DNA from: Brucella cytisi
GTDB taxonomy: Bacteria > Pseudomonadota > Alphaproteobacteria > Rhizobiales > Rhizobiaceae
Length of the DNA stretch: 64,000 nucleotides
Reading direction: 5' to 3'
Assembly (NCBI GenBank): GCA_012103075.1
Contig: JAAVLQ010000001.1
Span: 1,054,001 to 1,118,000, forward strand
In this document: piece by piece, positions 10,779-22,585 of the stretch
Numbering within the stretch: position 1 is the first letter of the stretch
Layout: every line of letters begins with the position of its first letter
The notes under the pieces: model-generated
The model's input: the letters and a program-made list of their open reading frames with translations, nothing else
Told to the model about the DNA's origin: nothing
Databases searched by the model: none
Translations under genes and position numbers: made by a program

Positions 10779-13700
10779 TTGGAATGGCACTCTTTTTCTG
10801 GCTGGGTTGTTGACAGAGAAACCGCAGAAGATCCGCTTCAGCAAGCGGGACATGAAAAGATCGAGCATCTCGCCGCTGACGGCGAGGGTGGCTTTTTGCC
10901 CGGCCCGGCACGTCCGAGCCGTTCTTTTTTATCGCGCTGTTCCCATGCGGTTTTGTCAATCTGTATCCTTCTGGTTCTCATAGTCGGTGCCGGTTTTGTT
11001 ATCCTTCGCAGCGGTGTCGATAGTAATCTTCTGCGTGACGAAGCACAGAAAAGCCTGACGCATATTCTCGGTGAAGGTGCGTCCGCCTCCATCGGGAGTG
11101 CTGCGCTATCGCTGGATCAGGATAGTCACGTTGCGCTCGAAGCCCGTGATGTATCGATCGCTGATCCGAAGCAGGGCGTTGAAATCAGCGGAATCAAATC
11201 TGTGCGCCGGGGCTGGCGCCGTTACCGCTTTTGACGGGCAAGGTACGTGTTGCTCAGCTCGAGGTGGATGGCGTTTCCTTTGAAATGCCAGAAACGAAAG
11301 GTCCGGGATTCTGGAAGTCTTTGCCTTACGACGAACATGGCATTGTCGATTTCGATGCGGTTTCGGGTGAGCTTTTCGCTGCCATGCGCCGCAGTCTGGA
11401 GCTTTTGCGTGCGCAAGACACGCATGTCATAGGCATTTTCAACAGTACCGTTGCATTCAAGGTCGGCGATGAACAGCAGGTTCTGGACATCGAGCAGGCC
11501 CGTCTCATCGAAAATGGTGGGAAGATCGACATCACCGGCAGCGTCATCTGGAAAGGCAAGAAAATTGCACTGGGTGGCAAGATCGACCGGCATGCGGGTG
11601 ACAACAGTCTCGCCGGCTTCGAGCTGAATGTCCGCGATATTCCCGTTTCATTGGGTTCCCCGCCAGAAGTTTCTCCCGTCATAAATGGCAATCGTGTCAA
11701 TCCGGCCCATTTCGAACTGGAAGCATCGGCACGCTTGTCCTTGACAGGATCGGCTGCCGATGGCGACCGGCCGGAACGCCTTGCAACAGAACTCGCTGTC
11801 GACGGCATAGATATGCAGCTCGGCAAGGTTGAAGACGTGCGTGGTGGTATTCGCCTTAATCTTGAGCATACGGTAGGAAGCCGCAAGATCGAGATCAAGT
11901 CGTCCCGGCTGCAGCTTGGCGGAATGCAGGCACAGTTCAACGGGGCATTTGGTCCGGAACCGGAAGCTGAAAACAATACGGGCGGTCCGACATATCGCTT
12001 CGAGGTTCTGACTACAGCGGCGACGAGTATGCCATCGGAATCGACCGATCCGCCGCTATCCTTCGCAACACGGATAGCTGGGCGCTATATGGCCGACCAG
12101 CAACGCATCCAGTTTGCCAATCTCGACGTACAGACGGAAACCGGGCAACTCTTTGGCCGGGGAAGCATGGGATTCGGTGCCGGTTCGCCGGAGATGATCT
12201 TCCTGCTGCGCATTCCCCAAATGCCGGTTGCAGACGCCAAGCACCTATGGCCCATCGATGTTGCGGATGGCGCACGCGAATGGGTGCTTAAAAACCTCTT
12301 TGGCGGAACTCTTAAAGACAGCCGCATCGATATTTCGCTCGCAGGCGGTCGTTTCAACGGGCCCGGTCTGCCACCACCGCTGACTGGTGACGAAATCAAG
12401 GCTGATTTCAAGGTTTTCGATACGCGTTTTGATGTCGTTGGAGAACTGCCGCCCGTGCGCGATGCCGATGGTGAGATATCGGTTCGTGGCGCCTATACAA
12501 CCATCAAGCTTTTTGAAAGGCGTGGCCTACACGCCAAACAATCGTAAAGTTGACGTGTCGGACGGCACGCTCATCATTCCATGGGGGCCGCAACGGCCGG
12601 TTATCGCGGAACTGGATCTCGGTGTTTCCGGTGAGGCATCGGCGATCGCTGAAATTGCCGGAAACAAGCCTATCGACGTTCTGAAGAATGTGCCGTTTCT
12701 GCCCGGCGACGTGACCGGTGATGTGAAGTCGCGCGTCAAGGTGAACTTTGCCGTTTCCAAGGATCCGCCGCCCGGCACGCTTCGCTGGAACGCTGACATT
12801 GGTTTCACCGGTCTCGACATTTCGAAGCCGATAGCCGGATCGTCCGTGAGTGATGCGACAGGCAGTATCAAAGTAGATCAGTCGGCGGCCATTATTACTG
12901 CCGATGCAAAACTGGATGGTGTTCCTGCAAAATCAGCATGGTCGAGCCCGTCAATCGCTCGGGACCGGTCAAGCGCCAGCAGAAGGTTAAGCTGGATATC
13001 GACGACAAGACCCGTGATGCAGTTTTCCCCGGTTTGAATTCCATCTTCTCCGGCCCCATGTCTGTTGATCTTGGGATGGATGATGGCGGCAAGCGCCATG
13101 TTTCAGCCGATCTCGGCAAGACGCAGATCGATCTGCCATGGCTCGGATGGCGCAAAGGGGCAGGCATACCGGCGAAGGCAACCTTCGATCTGGTCCAGAG
13201 CGCGGACGACAAGAGCAAGATGGACATCAATAATCTTGTCTTCTCTGGCGATGCCTTTGGAGCGAAGGGTGATCTTTTTATTGCGAAAGGCGATTTTCAA
13301 TCGGCGAATTTCAGCGAGATACGCCTGAACCGAAACGATAATCTTGCAGTCAAAGCGACCAAGAGCGGCGGCGGCTATCGGGTTAATGTGCGTGGTTCGC
13401 AGTTCGATGCGCGGGCTCTGATCAAGCAAGTTTCCGACCTTGGCGAGAAGGGCAGCGGCGGCGGTAAAAGCAATAATCCGCGCGTGGTCGTGAGCGCTCA
13501 GATCGATGCAGTCAGCGGCTTTAACGGTGAGGCTTTAAGCAATGTCGCTGTCTCCTACGAGAGCGCGGGCAGCAAAGTATCGGGCGTATCGGTCAATGCT
13601 GTAACGTCGTCTGGCGAATCCTTTGTGGCAACGAACAATGACCGGGGCGATGCGCGCTCCATTTCGCTGCAATCCAATGATGCAGGAGCGGTTCTTCGTT

Positions 13701-14247
13701 TCTTCGATTTCTACGACAAAATGCGCGGTGGCAAGATCACGGTTGGTCTCGCCGCACAGGGCAACGGCCCATTGCGTGGTCAGATCGATGCGCGCAATTT
13801 TGCGATCATCAACGAACCGCGTCTAGCGAAAATCGTTTCCAGTTCGCCATCAAGCGGCGGCACAAGTCTCAATCAGGCCGTAAAACGGGATATCGACGTT
13901 TCGCGTGTTGATATCGAGCGCGGTTTTTCGTTGATTGAGAAGGGCAATGGTTATCTGAACCTGTCCAAGGGTGTCGTTCGCGGTCCGACCGTCGGTACGA
14001 CCTTCCGGGAACGCTCTATGACAAGCAGGGCAATATGTCGATCACCGGCACATTCATGCCTGCCTATGGTGTCAACCGGCTGTTCGGCGAACTACCCATC
14101 TTTGGCGCGCTGCTCGGAAATGGTCGCGATCGCGGTTTGATCGGAATCACTTACAAGCTTACTGGCAGCGCCAAGCGGCCGCAGGTAATCGTCAATCCAA
14201 TCTCCGTCATTGCGCCGGGTATATTCCGCTCAATCTTTGAGTTTTGA
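10779..14247 (+). CDS. Large AsmA/DUF3971-type envelope protein (four frame breaks)
   Basis: About 1,150 aa when repaired; related to the AsmA-like/YhdP group that helps move or organise phospholipids between membranes (family inference). It has a basic cytoplasmic N-terminus, one membrane helix ([19 protein letters not shown]) and a long repetitive beta-rich periplasmic body ending in [12 protein letters not shown] and IFRSIFEF. Breaks: near 11210 (SVRRGW, resuming [15 protein letters not shown]), in the T run 12510-12514, in the A run 12929-12932 (one A missing) and in GGG at 14007-14009 (one G missing). The start is uncertain: TTG 10779 or a later codon such as the one before DPLQQAG. Confidence 0.8.
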
Positions 14248-14251
14248 TAAG

Positions 14252-14280
14252 AAAAACCGGGCGCGAGGCCCGGCTTTTTG
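14252..14280. terminator. Bidirectional terminator between the AsmA-like gene and tyrS
   Basis: AAAAACCGGGC-GCGAG-GCCCGGCTTTTT gives U tracts on both strands and lies between the ends of two convergent genes. Confidence 0.88.
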
Positions 14281-14298
14281 GTTCAGTTGTCGCCCGTT

Positions 14299-15549
14299 TT
14301 ATGCCGGGCGGATCAGTATGCCGTTTCTTGCCAAGAGACAGCTTGATAACGCCCTGATCGTTCAGTGCACCAGCATCTACGGTCATGCGAGGATCGCTGA
14401 CTGGTTCGTCATTGATACGTACGGCGCCACCTTCAACGTGACGGCGGGCTTCGCCATTAGTTGTGCAGAGTTCGGCCAGAACCATCAGCGCCAAAACCCC
14501 GATGCCACTGTTCAGCGTTGCCTTGTGAACGCCGACTGTCGGAAGATTTTCCGACAGTTCGCCATCCTCAAAAGTCTTGCGCGCTGTTTCTGCGGATTCC
14601 TCAGCCGCATCGCGACCGTGGAGCATGGCCGTTACTTCCGTCGCGAGGATTTTCTTCGCTTCGTTGATTTCGACGCCTTCGAGCGCTGCCAGCTTGGCGA
14701 TTTCGTCCAGCGGAAGCGTCGTGTAGAGCTTCAGGAAGCGCTCGACATCGGCGTCCTCCGTGTTGCGCCAGTACTGCCAGAAATCATATGCGCTCAGCAT
14801 TTCAGCGTTCAGCCAGATTGCGCCGCCAAGCGACTTGCCCATCTTCTGGCCCGATGCTGTCGTCAGCAGTGGCGAGGTGAGGGCATAAAGCTGTGGGGTT
14901 CCCATACGGTGACCGAGATCGATACCGTTGATGATATTGCCCCACTGATCTGAACCGCCCATCTGCAGACGCAGATCGTAGCGTTTGCTCAGTTCCACGA
15001 AATCGTAGGCCTGAAGGATCATGTAGTTGAATTCGAGGAATGACAGCGACTGCTCACGATCGAGGCGCGTCTTCACCGAATCGAACGAAAGCATGCGATT
15101 GACGGAGAAATGACGGCCCACATCGCGCAGGAATTCGGGTAATTGATGTTGCGCAGCCAGTCGGCATTATTGACCATCAGGGCATCGGTCGCGCTGTCAC
15201 CAAAGGTGAGGTAGTTGGCGAAGACGCGCTTGATGCCGGCAATGTTCTCGGCAATCGTATCTTCGGTCATCAGCTTGCGGGCTTCGTCCTTGAAGGACGG
15301 ATCGCCGACCATGCCGGTGCCGCCGCCCATCAGCGCAACAGGCTTGTGCCCGGTCTGCTGGAGCCAGTGCAGCATCATAATCTGGATCAGACCGCCCGCA
15401 TGAAGGCTTGGAGCCGTAGGATCGAAGCCGATATAGGCCGTCACGGTTTCCTTGGCCAACAATTCGTCGAGGCCACTTTCATCGGAAATTTGATGAATGA
15501 AGCCACGCTCGGAAAGCGTGCGAAGAAAATCGGATTTGAAACCGGACAT
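14299..15549 (-). CDS. tyrS: Tyrosyl-tRNA synthetase (two frame breaks)
   Basis: Charges tRNA-Tyr with tyrosine. Start ATG at 15549 ([17 protein letters not shown]), about 417 aa. Class I signatures: the HIGH-like motif in [11 protein letters not shown] and KMSKS-like [21 protein letters not shown] binds tyrosine, and a C-terminal S4 RNA-binding domain follows. One base is missing near 15137 (NINY, resuming [10 protein letters not shown]). Near the end an extra base, probably in an A run about 14320, hides the true stop at 14299-14301 and adds a false tail; the likely real end is ILIRPA. An essential gene, so both breaks are probably sequence errors. Confidence 0.95.
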
Positions 15550-15705
15550 TCCTTTTCCCTGACTGATAAGGCGAAGTTGAAACTGGTCGCAAGCGGCTGC
15601 TTGCATCCCTGTGATATGTCCGCCTTTAGCACCAATCAACCGCCAATAACAAGGAAACTCCCGAATTGATGGGTTGCGAACCAGTAATTTGGCTTCATTG
15701 CTCGT

Positions 15706-15806
15706 TGAGCGCATCCCCGAAAAGTGTGAAACGGTTTTCGGATAAGATGCGCGTCAAAAACAGTTGGAGCGCAGATCTGATTCAATCAGATTGAAACGCG
15801 CTCTAG
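15706..15806. repeat. RIME-like intergenic palindromic repeat
   Basis: About 100 bases with two nested palindromes. One is CCGAAAA...TTTTCGG (about 15717-15741). The other is GAGCGC...GCGCTC enclosing a perfect ATCTGATT-C-AATCAGAT. Repeats of this wording are spread through Rhizobiales intergenic DNA (recalled, not searched). It sits between tyrS and the SMR gene; no second copy was noticed in this window. Confidence 0.7.
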
Positions 15807-16135
15807 TGTTGTGCCGTGTTCGAAAACAGATTGAGCACAATGACACCAGCAATGATCAATCCCATGCCGAGCACTGCCGCGAGGTCGAGCTTCTGGCCGA
15901 ACACCAGCCAGCCGATCAGGGCCACGAGCGTGACGCCGATCCCGGACCAGACCGCATAGGCGATCCCGACAGGAATGCTCTTCAAGGTCATGGAAAGAAA
16001 ATAGAAAGCCGGGCCGTAAGCGACGACAACGATCAAGGACGGCCCAAGCCGTGTGAAGCCTTCTGATGCCTTGAGGCTAAGCGTTCCGATGACTTCGGAC
16101 ACTATGGCGATGGCAAGAATGGCATAAACCGGCAT
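15803..16135 (-). CDS. Small multidrug resistance (SMR) family transporter
   Basis: 110 aa with four membrane helices. Proton-coupled antiporter for cationic compounds at the inner membrane. The essential membrane Glu is seen at position 14 in [14 protein letters not shown], and [10 protein letters not shown] is the usual EmrE-type helix 3 signature. It could be a quaternary-ammonium/drug exporter or a guanidinium-type (Gdx) member; the sequence looks more EmrE-like. No frame break. Confidence 0.88.
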   Translation of the reverse strand: MPVYAILAIAIVSEVIGTLSLKASEGFTRLGPSLIVVVAYGPAFYFLSMTLKSIPVGIAYAVWSGIGVTLVALIGWLVFGQKLDLAAVLGMGLIIAGVIVLNLFSNTAQH

Positions 16136-16268
16136 GTCACGCTCATGAGATGGATTTGAGAAAACGAATCATTGGATCGCGATGGTAGCATCGCATAAAA
16201 ATCCGGCGGGAGACCCGCCGGATGAGACGCTGCAAATCTGGAAAACGACAGCTGAATTTCTTGTAAGC

Positions 16269-16943
16269 TTAACGCAGGCGCTTCGGACGCGCTTCGACCA
16301 GTTCGCCTGCAAGGCGGCGATCCAGATACTCGGCGCAATCCTCGATGAGCTCATCACCCTGACCGGTGAAGAAGTGGTTCGCGCCCGGAATCGTCGTCTG
16401 GGTGATCGTGATACCCTTCTGGGTTTTCAGCTTGTCGACCAGAGCCTGCACATCCTTCGGCGGCGCCACCTTGTCCTGATCGCCATGGATGATGAGACCG
16501 GACGAAGGGCAGGGTGCGAGGAAGGCGAAATCATATGTATTCGGCTGCGGCGCAACCGAAATGAAGCCTTCGATTTCCGGACGGCGCATCAGGAGCTGCA
16601 TGCCGATCCATGAACCGAATGAGTAACCGGCGACCCAGCACGTCTTGGAATCCGGATGCAGCGCCTGCACCCAGTCGAGTGCGCTTGCAGCGTCCGAAAG
16701 CTCGCCCGCACCATGATCGAATTCGCCCTGACTGCGGCCAATGCCACGGAAATTGAAGCGCAACGTGGTGAAGCCGCGCTGCTGGAACATGTAGAAGAGG
16801 TCGTAGACGATCTTGTTGTTCATCGTTCCGCCGAACTGCGGATGTGGATGAAGGATAAGCGCGATTGGAGCATTCTTTTCTTTGGAAGGCTGATAGCGAC
16901 CTTCGAGGCGTCCGGCAGGGCCGTTGAAAATGACTTCTGGCAT
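16269..16943 (-). CDS. Alpha/beta hydrolase (dienelactone hydrolase-like)
   Basis: 224 aa cytosolic hydrolase. The nucleophile elbow GYSFGS (about residues 106-111), the acid in IIHGDQDKVAPP and the His in IPGANHFFTG form a Ser-Asp-His triad. LHPHPQFGGTMNNK near the N-terminus is typical of a conserved proteobacterial subfamily of unknown substrate. No signal peptide. Single gene, intact. Confidence 0.88.
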   Translation of the reverse strand: MPEVIFNGPAGRLEGRYQPSKEKNAPIALILHPHPQFGGTMNNKIVYDLFYMFQQRGFTTLRFNFRGIGRSQGEFDHGAGELSDAASALDWVQALHPDSKTCWVAGYSFGSWIGMQLLMRRPEIEGFISVAPQPNTYDFAFLAPCPSSGLIIHGDQDKVAPPKDVQALVDKLKTQKGITITQTTIPGANHFFTGQGDELIEDCAEYLDRRLAGELVEARPKRLR

Positions 16944-17135
16944 GTGTACTCCGCTCGTAACGGGAAGACCGGACTGGGGCGGCGAAACTTGACGTCGTAG
17001 AACGCCGCTTCTAGAACCGGTTGGAAATTTCGACAGACTGAAAGCGAGTTTCAGTTCCTATGGGGGCATAGGCTTTTCTTGATTGAAAATTCAAGAAAAT
17101 TGCGCTTCCAGAATTTTGTTTAGGAGATAGGTACG

Positions 17136-18298
17136 GTGAACGGGAGCGGCAAGAGGCTCTATCTGGATTATAATGCCAGTGCTCCGTTGCTTGATGAAGC
17201 ACGCGAAGCGGTTATCAATGCGCTCGGCATTACCGGCAATCCATCTTCCGTGCATCGTGAAGGCCGCGCCGCGCGCGCGCTCGTAGAAGCGGCGCGCCGC
17301 AGCGTTGCAGCGCTCGTCAATGCGAGGCCAGACCATGTTATCTTTACGTCGGGGGCAACGGAAGCCGCGTCGACGCTGCTGACACCCAACTATATGATGG
17401 GACGTTCGCCGGTCCGCCTGTCACATCTTTACGTGAGTGATACGGAACACCCTTGCATGCTGTCCGGAGGGCAGTTTGCAGCGCAGGACGTCACCGTTCT
17501 ACCGGTTGATGTAAATGGCATTGTACAACTCGATGCCCTGAAAACTGCGCTTGCCTGTCATGACAAAAGCCGGGGGCTGCCACTCGTGGCCATACAGGCC
17601 GCCAACAATGAGACCGGCATCATCCAGCCGATCGCGGAAATTGCCACTATCGTGAAGGCTGCGGGCGGCATTTATATCGTCGACGCGGTTCAGGCGGCAG
17701 GACGCATTAAATTAGATATTTCAGATAATTGTGGTGATTATATCATAATTTCCTCGCACAAGATTGGCGGCCCGAAAGGTGTCGGCGCGATTATCGCTAT
17801 TTCCGACCTCATGATGCCGCGCGCGCTTGTTCGCGGCGGCGGTCAGGAAAAAAGGGGCATAGAGCGGGAACGGAAGCTCTGCCGCTGATCGCAGGTTTCG
17901 GTGCTGCGGCAGATACCGCTAAGACACGACTGGACGGCGAGGGCTGGTCCTCGGCGATACGGGACAGGCTGGAGGCCGGCTTGGAGGCGATCGCCCCGGA
18001 TGCGGTGATCTATGGCAAATCGGTCGGCAGATTGCCGAACACGACCTTCTTTTCCCTTGAGGAGCAAAAAGGCGGAAACCGTACAGATAGCTTTTGATCT
18101 CGGCGGGATTGCGCTTTCGGCAGGCTCAGCCTGCTCGTCAGGAAAGTAGGTCCCAGCCATGTGCTGTCGGCCATGGGACATGGAGACAGCCTCGGGGCGA
18201 TCCGCGTGTCGCTTGAACCAACGGCCACACCCGATCAGGTCGATGCGTTTCTCGACGTGTTCCGCAAAATTATCGAGCGTCGCGCCAAGAAGGCGTGA
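17136..18298 (+). CDS. Cysteine desulfurase, NifS/IscS type (three frame breaks)
   Basis: PLP enzyme that takes sulfur from cysteine for Fe-S clusters and thiolation. GTG start at 17136 with AGGAGAT upstream. Seen: LYLDYNASAP, TEHPCML, NNETGIIQP, the PLP lysine in SSHKIGGPKG, RGGGQEK, and the catalytic Cys in SAGSACSSG. Breaks: A/G run at about 17847-17857 (two bases too many, resuming GHRAGTEALPLIAG), near 18070 (extra G before AETVQIAFDLGG) and near 18147 (missing G in GKVGPSHVLSAMG). Located just upstream of sufB with a small minus-strand gene between. This is a second desulfurase besides sufS, so a housekeeping IscS role is likely. Confidence 0.9.
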
Positions 18299-18305
18299 TT
18301 GCGAT

Positions 18306-18538
18306 TCAAAAATCGAGGCCGAGCTTCTGCTTTGCAGCGGCGATATAGCCCTCGTAGCGCGTTTTAAATTCTTCCCGCTTGGCGATATCAGCGGCGATAT
18401 CGTCGGAAGCGCTGGCATTTGAAATGTTGAACTTGTCGTGGGCGTCCTGAAAAACTTCAGCTGATTGATGGTGCGGCCCTCGTCGTTCACCTGTTGTTCG
18501 AGAAACTTTACGTAGTCCTGCAAATTTTGGGTGTTCAT
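18306..18538 (-). CDS. Small conserved protein of unknown function (one frame break)
   Basis: About 77 aa: MNTQNLQDYVKFLEQQ at the start and EGYIAAAKQKLGLDF at the end. The frame shifts in a five-T run (about 18449-18453 on the plus strand): LKFF resumes as QDAHDKFNISNASASDD. Helical, charged, no signal peptide. It faces the desulfurase gene tail to tail and starts where the suf promoter region begins. I do not recognise the family with certainty. Confidence 0.7.
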
Positions 18539-18880
18539 TATGGCCTCCCTTTCCTTTGGCTATCTATGTTCCTACATGCACAAGGCAAGGGCGGGCATGA
18601 TTCTGATAGGCTGCCCGGAAATTCCAATTCTTCAAAGAAAATCAAGGCGTCAAAGCCGGGATGTGTCGTCTGCGATCGCCGTTTCATCGGACTGTTTCAT
18701 TAAGTTGATCGTTTTAATCGGCATTTTCAGGGGCAAATTTGAACCCGGTGCTTGAAATTCAGTTTAGAGAGGTTTTAAAGAAGGGCCACGCACACTATAT
18801 TGAGGCGGTATTGTTCAAGACATATCACCTTGACGTTTGCAACTGTCGGGCCTTGACCCCGACGAGGATGGAGAACGCCA
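18539..18880 (+). promoter_or_regulatory. Upstream region of the suf operon with possible iron-regulator site
   Basis: About 340 bases without a gene. TTTAGAGAGGTTTTAAA at 18763-18779 is an imperfect inverted repeat that resembles the ICE/Irr boxes of Rhizobiales (TTTA...TAAA with an AT-rich centre). Regulation of suf by Irr, RirA or IscR-like proteins is known in relatives; binding here is inference. The sufB ATG is preceded by GGAGAACGCC. Confidence 0.35.
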
Positions 18881-20402
18881 ATGCCTGCAGTGCAGGAGAC
18901 CATTGATCAGGTTCGCGGCCTTGACGTGGACCAGTACAAGTATGGCTTCGAGACGACGATCGAAGCCGAGAAGGCCCCCAAGGGCCTGAACGAAGATATC
19001 ATTCGCTTCATTTCCGCCAAGAAGAACGAGCCGGAATGGATGCTGGAATGGCGTCTGAAAGCCTATGAACGCTGGCTTACCATGGAAGAGCCGACATGGG
19101 CTCGCGTCGATTATCCGAAGATCGATTTCCGGGACGCATATTATTATGCGGCACCGAAAAACCAGTCCGGCCCGAAGTCGCTCGATGAAGTTGACCCGGA
19201 GTTGTTGAAGACCTACGAAAAGCTTGGCATTCCGCTGCGGGAGCAGGAAATCCTTGCTGGCGTTCGCAAGCAGGGCGAGCCGAGCGAAATCGATGGCAAT
19301 CCTTCCGACAATGTCTATGCGTCCGGCCGCGTTGCTGTTGATGCCGTGTTCGACAGTGTGTCGGTGGTTACGACCTTCAAGGAAGAACTCGCCAAAGCTG
19401 GCGTAATCTTCTGTTCGATTTCGGAAGCGATCCGCGAACATCCCGAACTGGTGCAGAAGTATCTGGCTTCTGTGGTTCCTGTTTCGGACAACTATTACGC
19501 GACGCTGAATTCGGCTGTCTTCACGGATGGTTCGTTTGTTTACGTTCCGAAGGGCGTTCGCTGCCCGATGGAACTTTCGACCTATTTCCGCATCAACGAA
19601 AAGAACACCGGCCAGTTCGAACGTACGCTCATCATCGCTGATGAAGGCGCGTATGTTTCCTATCTGGAAGGTTGCACCGCACCGCAGCGCGATGAAAATC
19701 AGCTGCACGCAGCTGTCGTTGAGCTGATTGCGCTCGAAAACGCCGAAATCAAATATTCGACGGTCCAGAACTGGTTCCCCGGCGACAAGGACGGCAAGGG
19801 CGGCATCTACAACTTCGTTACGAAGCGTGGCGATTGCCGTGGTGATAATTCCAAGATTTCGTGGACGCAGGTTGAAACCGGCTCTGCGATCACCGAAATA
19901 CCCGTCCTGCATTCTGCGTGGCGACAATTCGCGCGGCGAGTTCTATTCGATCGCTGTTTCGAATGGCCATCAGCAGATCGACTCGGGCACCAAGATGCTG
20001 CACCTCGGCAAGAACACGTCGAGCCGCATCATTTCAAAGGGTATTTCGGCCGGTAAGTCGAACAACACCTATCGCGGACAGGTTTCTGCCCATCGCAAGG
20101 CTGAAAACGCCCGCAACTTCACCCAGTGCGACTCGCTCCTGATCGGTAACGATTGTGGCGCGCATACGGTGCCGTATATCGAGGCGAAAAACGCCACGGC
20201 GCAGTTTGAACACGAGGCAACCACCTCCAAAATTTCGGAAGACCAGCTGTTCTATGTGATGCAGCGCGGCATTCCGGAAGAGGAAGCAATCGCTCTCATC
20301 GTCAATGGCTTCGTGAAGGAAGTCATTCAGGAACTGCCGATGGAATTCGCCGTCGAAGCCCAGAAGCTTATCGGCATCTCGCTTGAAGGTAGTGTCGGTT
20401 AA
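18881..20402 (+). CDS. sufB: Fe-S cluster assembly scaffold SufB (one frame break)
   Basis: Scaffold subunit of the SufBC2D complex on which Fe-S clusters are built. About 507 aa. The N-terminal part reads [20 protein letters not shown]; the conserved core contains [34 protein letters not shown] and [19 protein letters not shown] (Cys and His for sulfur/Fe handling). Around 19890 the expected [16 protein letters not shown] is broken by a two-base loss at ITEIPV; the protein then continues to SLEGSVG. First gene of the suf operon, 68 bases before sufC. Confidence 0.95.
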
Positions 20403-20470
20403 CCGATCGCCTCTTTCCCAGTGATTTTTCTGGCCAGCCTTTTCCCGGCATTAGAACAAGGTTTACATTC

Positions 20471-21227
20471 ATGCTTGAGATCAAGAACCTCCATGCAAAG
20501 ATCGCCGACACGGATACCGAGATCATCCGTGGCCTGAACCTCACCGTAAACAAGGGTGAAGTTGCTGCGATCATGGGTCCGAACGGTTCGGGCAAGTCCA
20601 CGCTTTCCTATATCCTCGCTGGTCGCGAAGACTATGAAGTGACGGAAGGCGACATTCTCTACAACGGCGAGTCGATCCTCGAACTCGACCCGGCTGAACG
20701 CGCCGCCAAGGGCATCTTCCTCGCATTCCAGTATCCGATGGAAATTCCGGGCGTTGCCACGATGGAATTTCTGAAGGTTGCGATGAACAGCCAGCGCAAG
20801 GCGCGTGGCGAACCGGAACTGAAGATCCCGGAGTTCATCAAGCGCGTGAAGGACGCTGCTGGCAAGCTCAGCATCGACATGGACATGCTGAAGCGTCCGC
20901 TGAATGTCGGCTTTTCTGGCGGTGAGAAGAAGCGTGCTGAAATTCTTCAGATGCAGCTTCTGGAGCCGAGCCTCTGCGTCCTCGACGAAACCGACTCCGG
21001 CCTCGACATCGACGCGCTGAAGATCGTTTCGGAAGGCGTGAATGCCCTGCGTTCGCCGGACCGCGCGCGGTGATCGTCATCACGCACTACCAGCGTCTGC
21101 TCGAACACATCGTTCCGGATAGTGTGCACGTGCTTTACAAGGGGCAGTCATCAAGTCCGGTGACAAGAACCTTGCGCTGCACCTTGAAGAAAATGGTTAT
21201 GCCGACGTAATCGGCGAAGCTGCCTGA
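20471..21227 (+). CDS. sufC: Fe-S assembly ATPase SufC (two frame breaks)
   Basis: ABC-type ATPase that powers SufB/SufD rearrangement. Walker A GPNGSGKST, Q-loop FQYPMEIPG, signature FSGGEKKR, Walker B LCVLDETDSGLD. Near 21068 two extra bases in a CG-rich stretch break the frame after SPDRA (resuming VIVITHYQRLLEHI), and near 21151 one G is missing (KGQ resuming VIKSGDKNLALHLEENG). The end is TGA 21225-21227, 13 bases before sufD. Confidence 0.95.
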
Positions 21228-21240
21228 GGAGGGATGGATC

Positions 21241-22518
21241 ATGAATATCCAGACCGCCCCGGCTATCAAGCCGCGAACACCCGCTGAAAGCGCGCTGATC
21301 GACAATTTTGCCGACCGCATGGGCGACCTGCCGGGCAATGGCGATGTTGTCATTGCACGTGATGCGGCGCTTGAAACTCTCAAGGAGAACGGCATTCCGT
21401 CCCGCCGCGTCGAAAGCTGGCATTACACGGATTTCCGTACGCTTCTGAAGGGTGTGGCGCCATTCGATGCCGCTGCCGGAACACAGGCATTGCCTGCCCT
21501 CATCGCCGGTTCGTCCATCGCTGCCACAAGCAATGGCGTGGCTCTTACCGCGAAAGCGCCTGAAGGTGTGTCGCTGACCCCGGTTCGCGAGGCGTTGGCC
21601 GACGGCTCGCTCGTCACCCAGCTTCGGTCGCGCGGCTTCGACGATACGATCGGCCAGATCAACGCTGCCTATGTCAGCGATGGCTGGATGGTTTCCATCG
21701 CCGATGACACCGAACTGGAAGCGCCATTGGAGCTTCAGAACATCAGAAGGCCGGACAGGGACACACTCGTTTTCCTGTCCGCATCGGTGCAAATGTCAAG
21801 GGCATCATCGTGGAACGCCAGAACGGCGGCGAAGGCGATGCCTTCTCCACCTCTGTCAATCATGTGACCGTTGGCGACGGCGCTGAAATCCTCTGGATCA
21901 TCCTGCGTGATTTCGGTCAGGCAACGCAGCTTTCGCAGTTCAATGCGACGATTGGCAAGGGCTCCAAGCTCACGCTCTATATCGTCAATGCGGGCGGCAA
22001 GCTGGTTCGTCAGGAAGTGCACGTCAATGTGACGGGTGAGGATTCCGACTTCGAGCTTCGCGGTCTCAATCTTCTGGCTGACGACACGCACACCGATGTC
22101 ACCATGACGGTCGGCCATCTGGTGGAAAACACGCGTTCGACCCAGATCATTCGCAACGTGGTCAAGGACCGTGCGCGTGGCGTTTTTTCGGGGCATGATC
22201 CGCGTTGCGCAGATCGCCCAGAAGACCGATGCCCGCATGGCCTGCAACACGCTGCTGCTTTCGGATGAAGGCGAGTTCGATGCCAAGCCTGAACTCGAAA
22301 TCTTTGCCGATGACGTGGCGTGTGGCCATGGTGCGACGGTTGCCGAATTGTCGAGGGACTATCTGTTTTATCTGATGGCACGCGGCATACCCGAAAACGA
22401 GGCACGTGGCCTGCTGATCAAGGCGTTCATCGCCGAGATTATCGAAGAGCTGGAAGACGAAACGCTGGTTGAGGCACTAGAAGAAGTGCTGTCCAACTGG
22501 CTCGCCACCCACGCCTGA
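21241..22518 (+). CDS. sufD: Fe-S assembly protein SufD (two frame breaks)
   Basis: Partner of SufB in the SufBC2D scaffold; supports iron entry. About 425 aa. The N-terminal half holds ESWHYTDFRTLLKGVAPFD. Breaks: near 21744 (one C missing, PLELQNI resuming KAGQGHTRFPVRIG) and in the T run about 22182-22187 (one T too many; resumes as GMIRVAQIAQKTDARM). The C-terminal beta-helix and helical domain ends in SNWLATHA. RBS GGAGGG lies just upstream of the ATG. Confidence 0.94.
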
Positions 22519-22585
22519 TTGATTGAGGCAGAGTGTGCGGGTGCACGCTCTGCCTTTTCCTGCCGAAACGGCAAGAGGAACGATC

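Noticed and set aside
18815..19927. 370-codon open frame on the minus strand opposite sufB
   Set aside because: Mirror of a strongly conserved gene in GC-rich DNA; no start signal and no domain.
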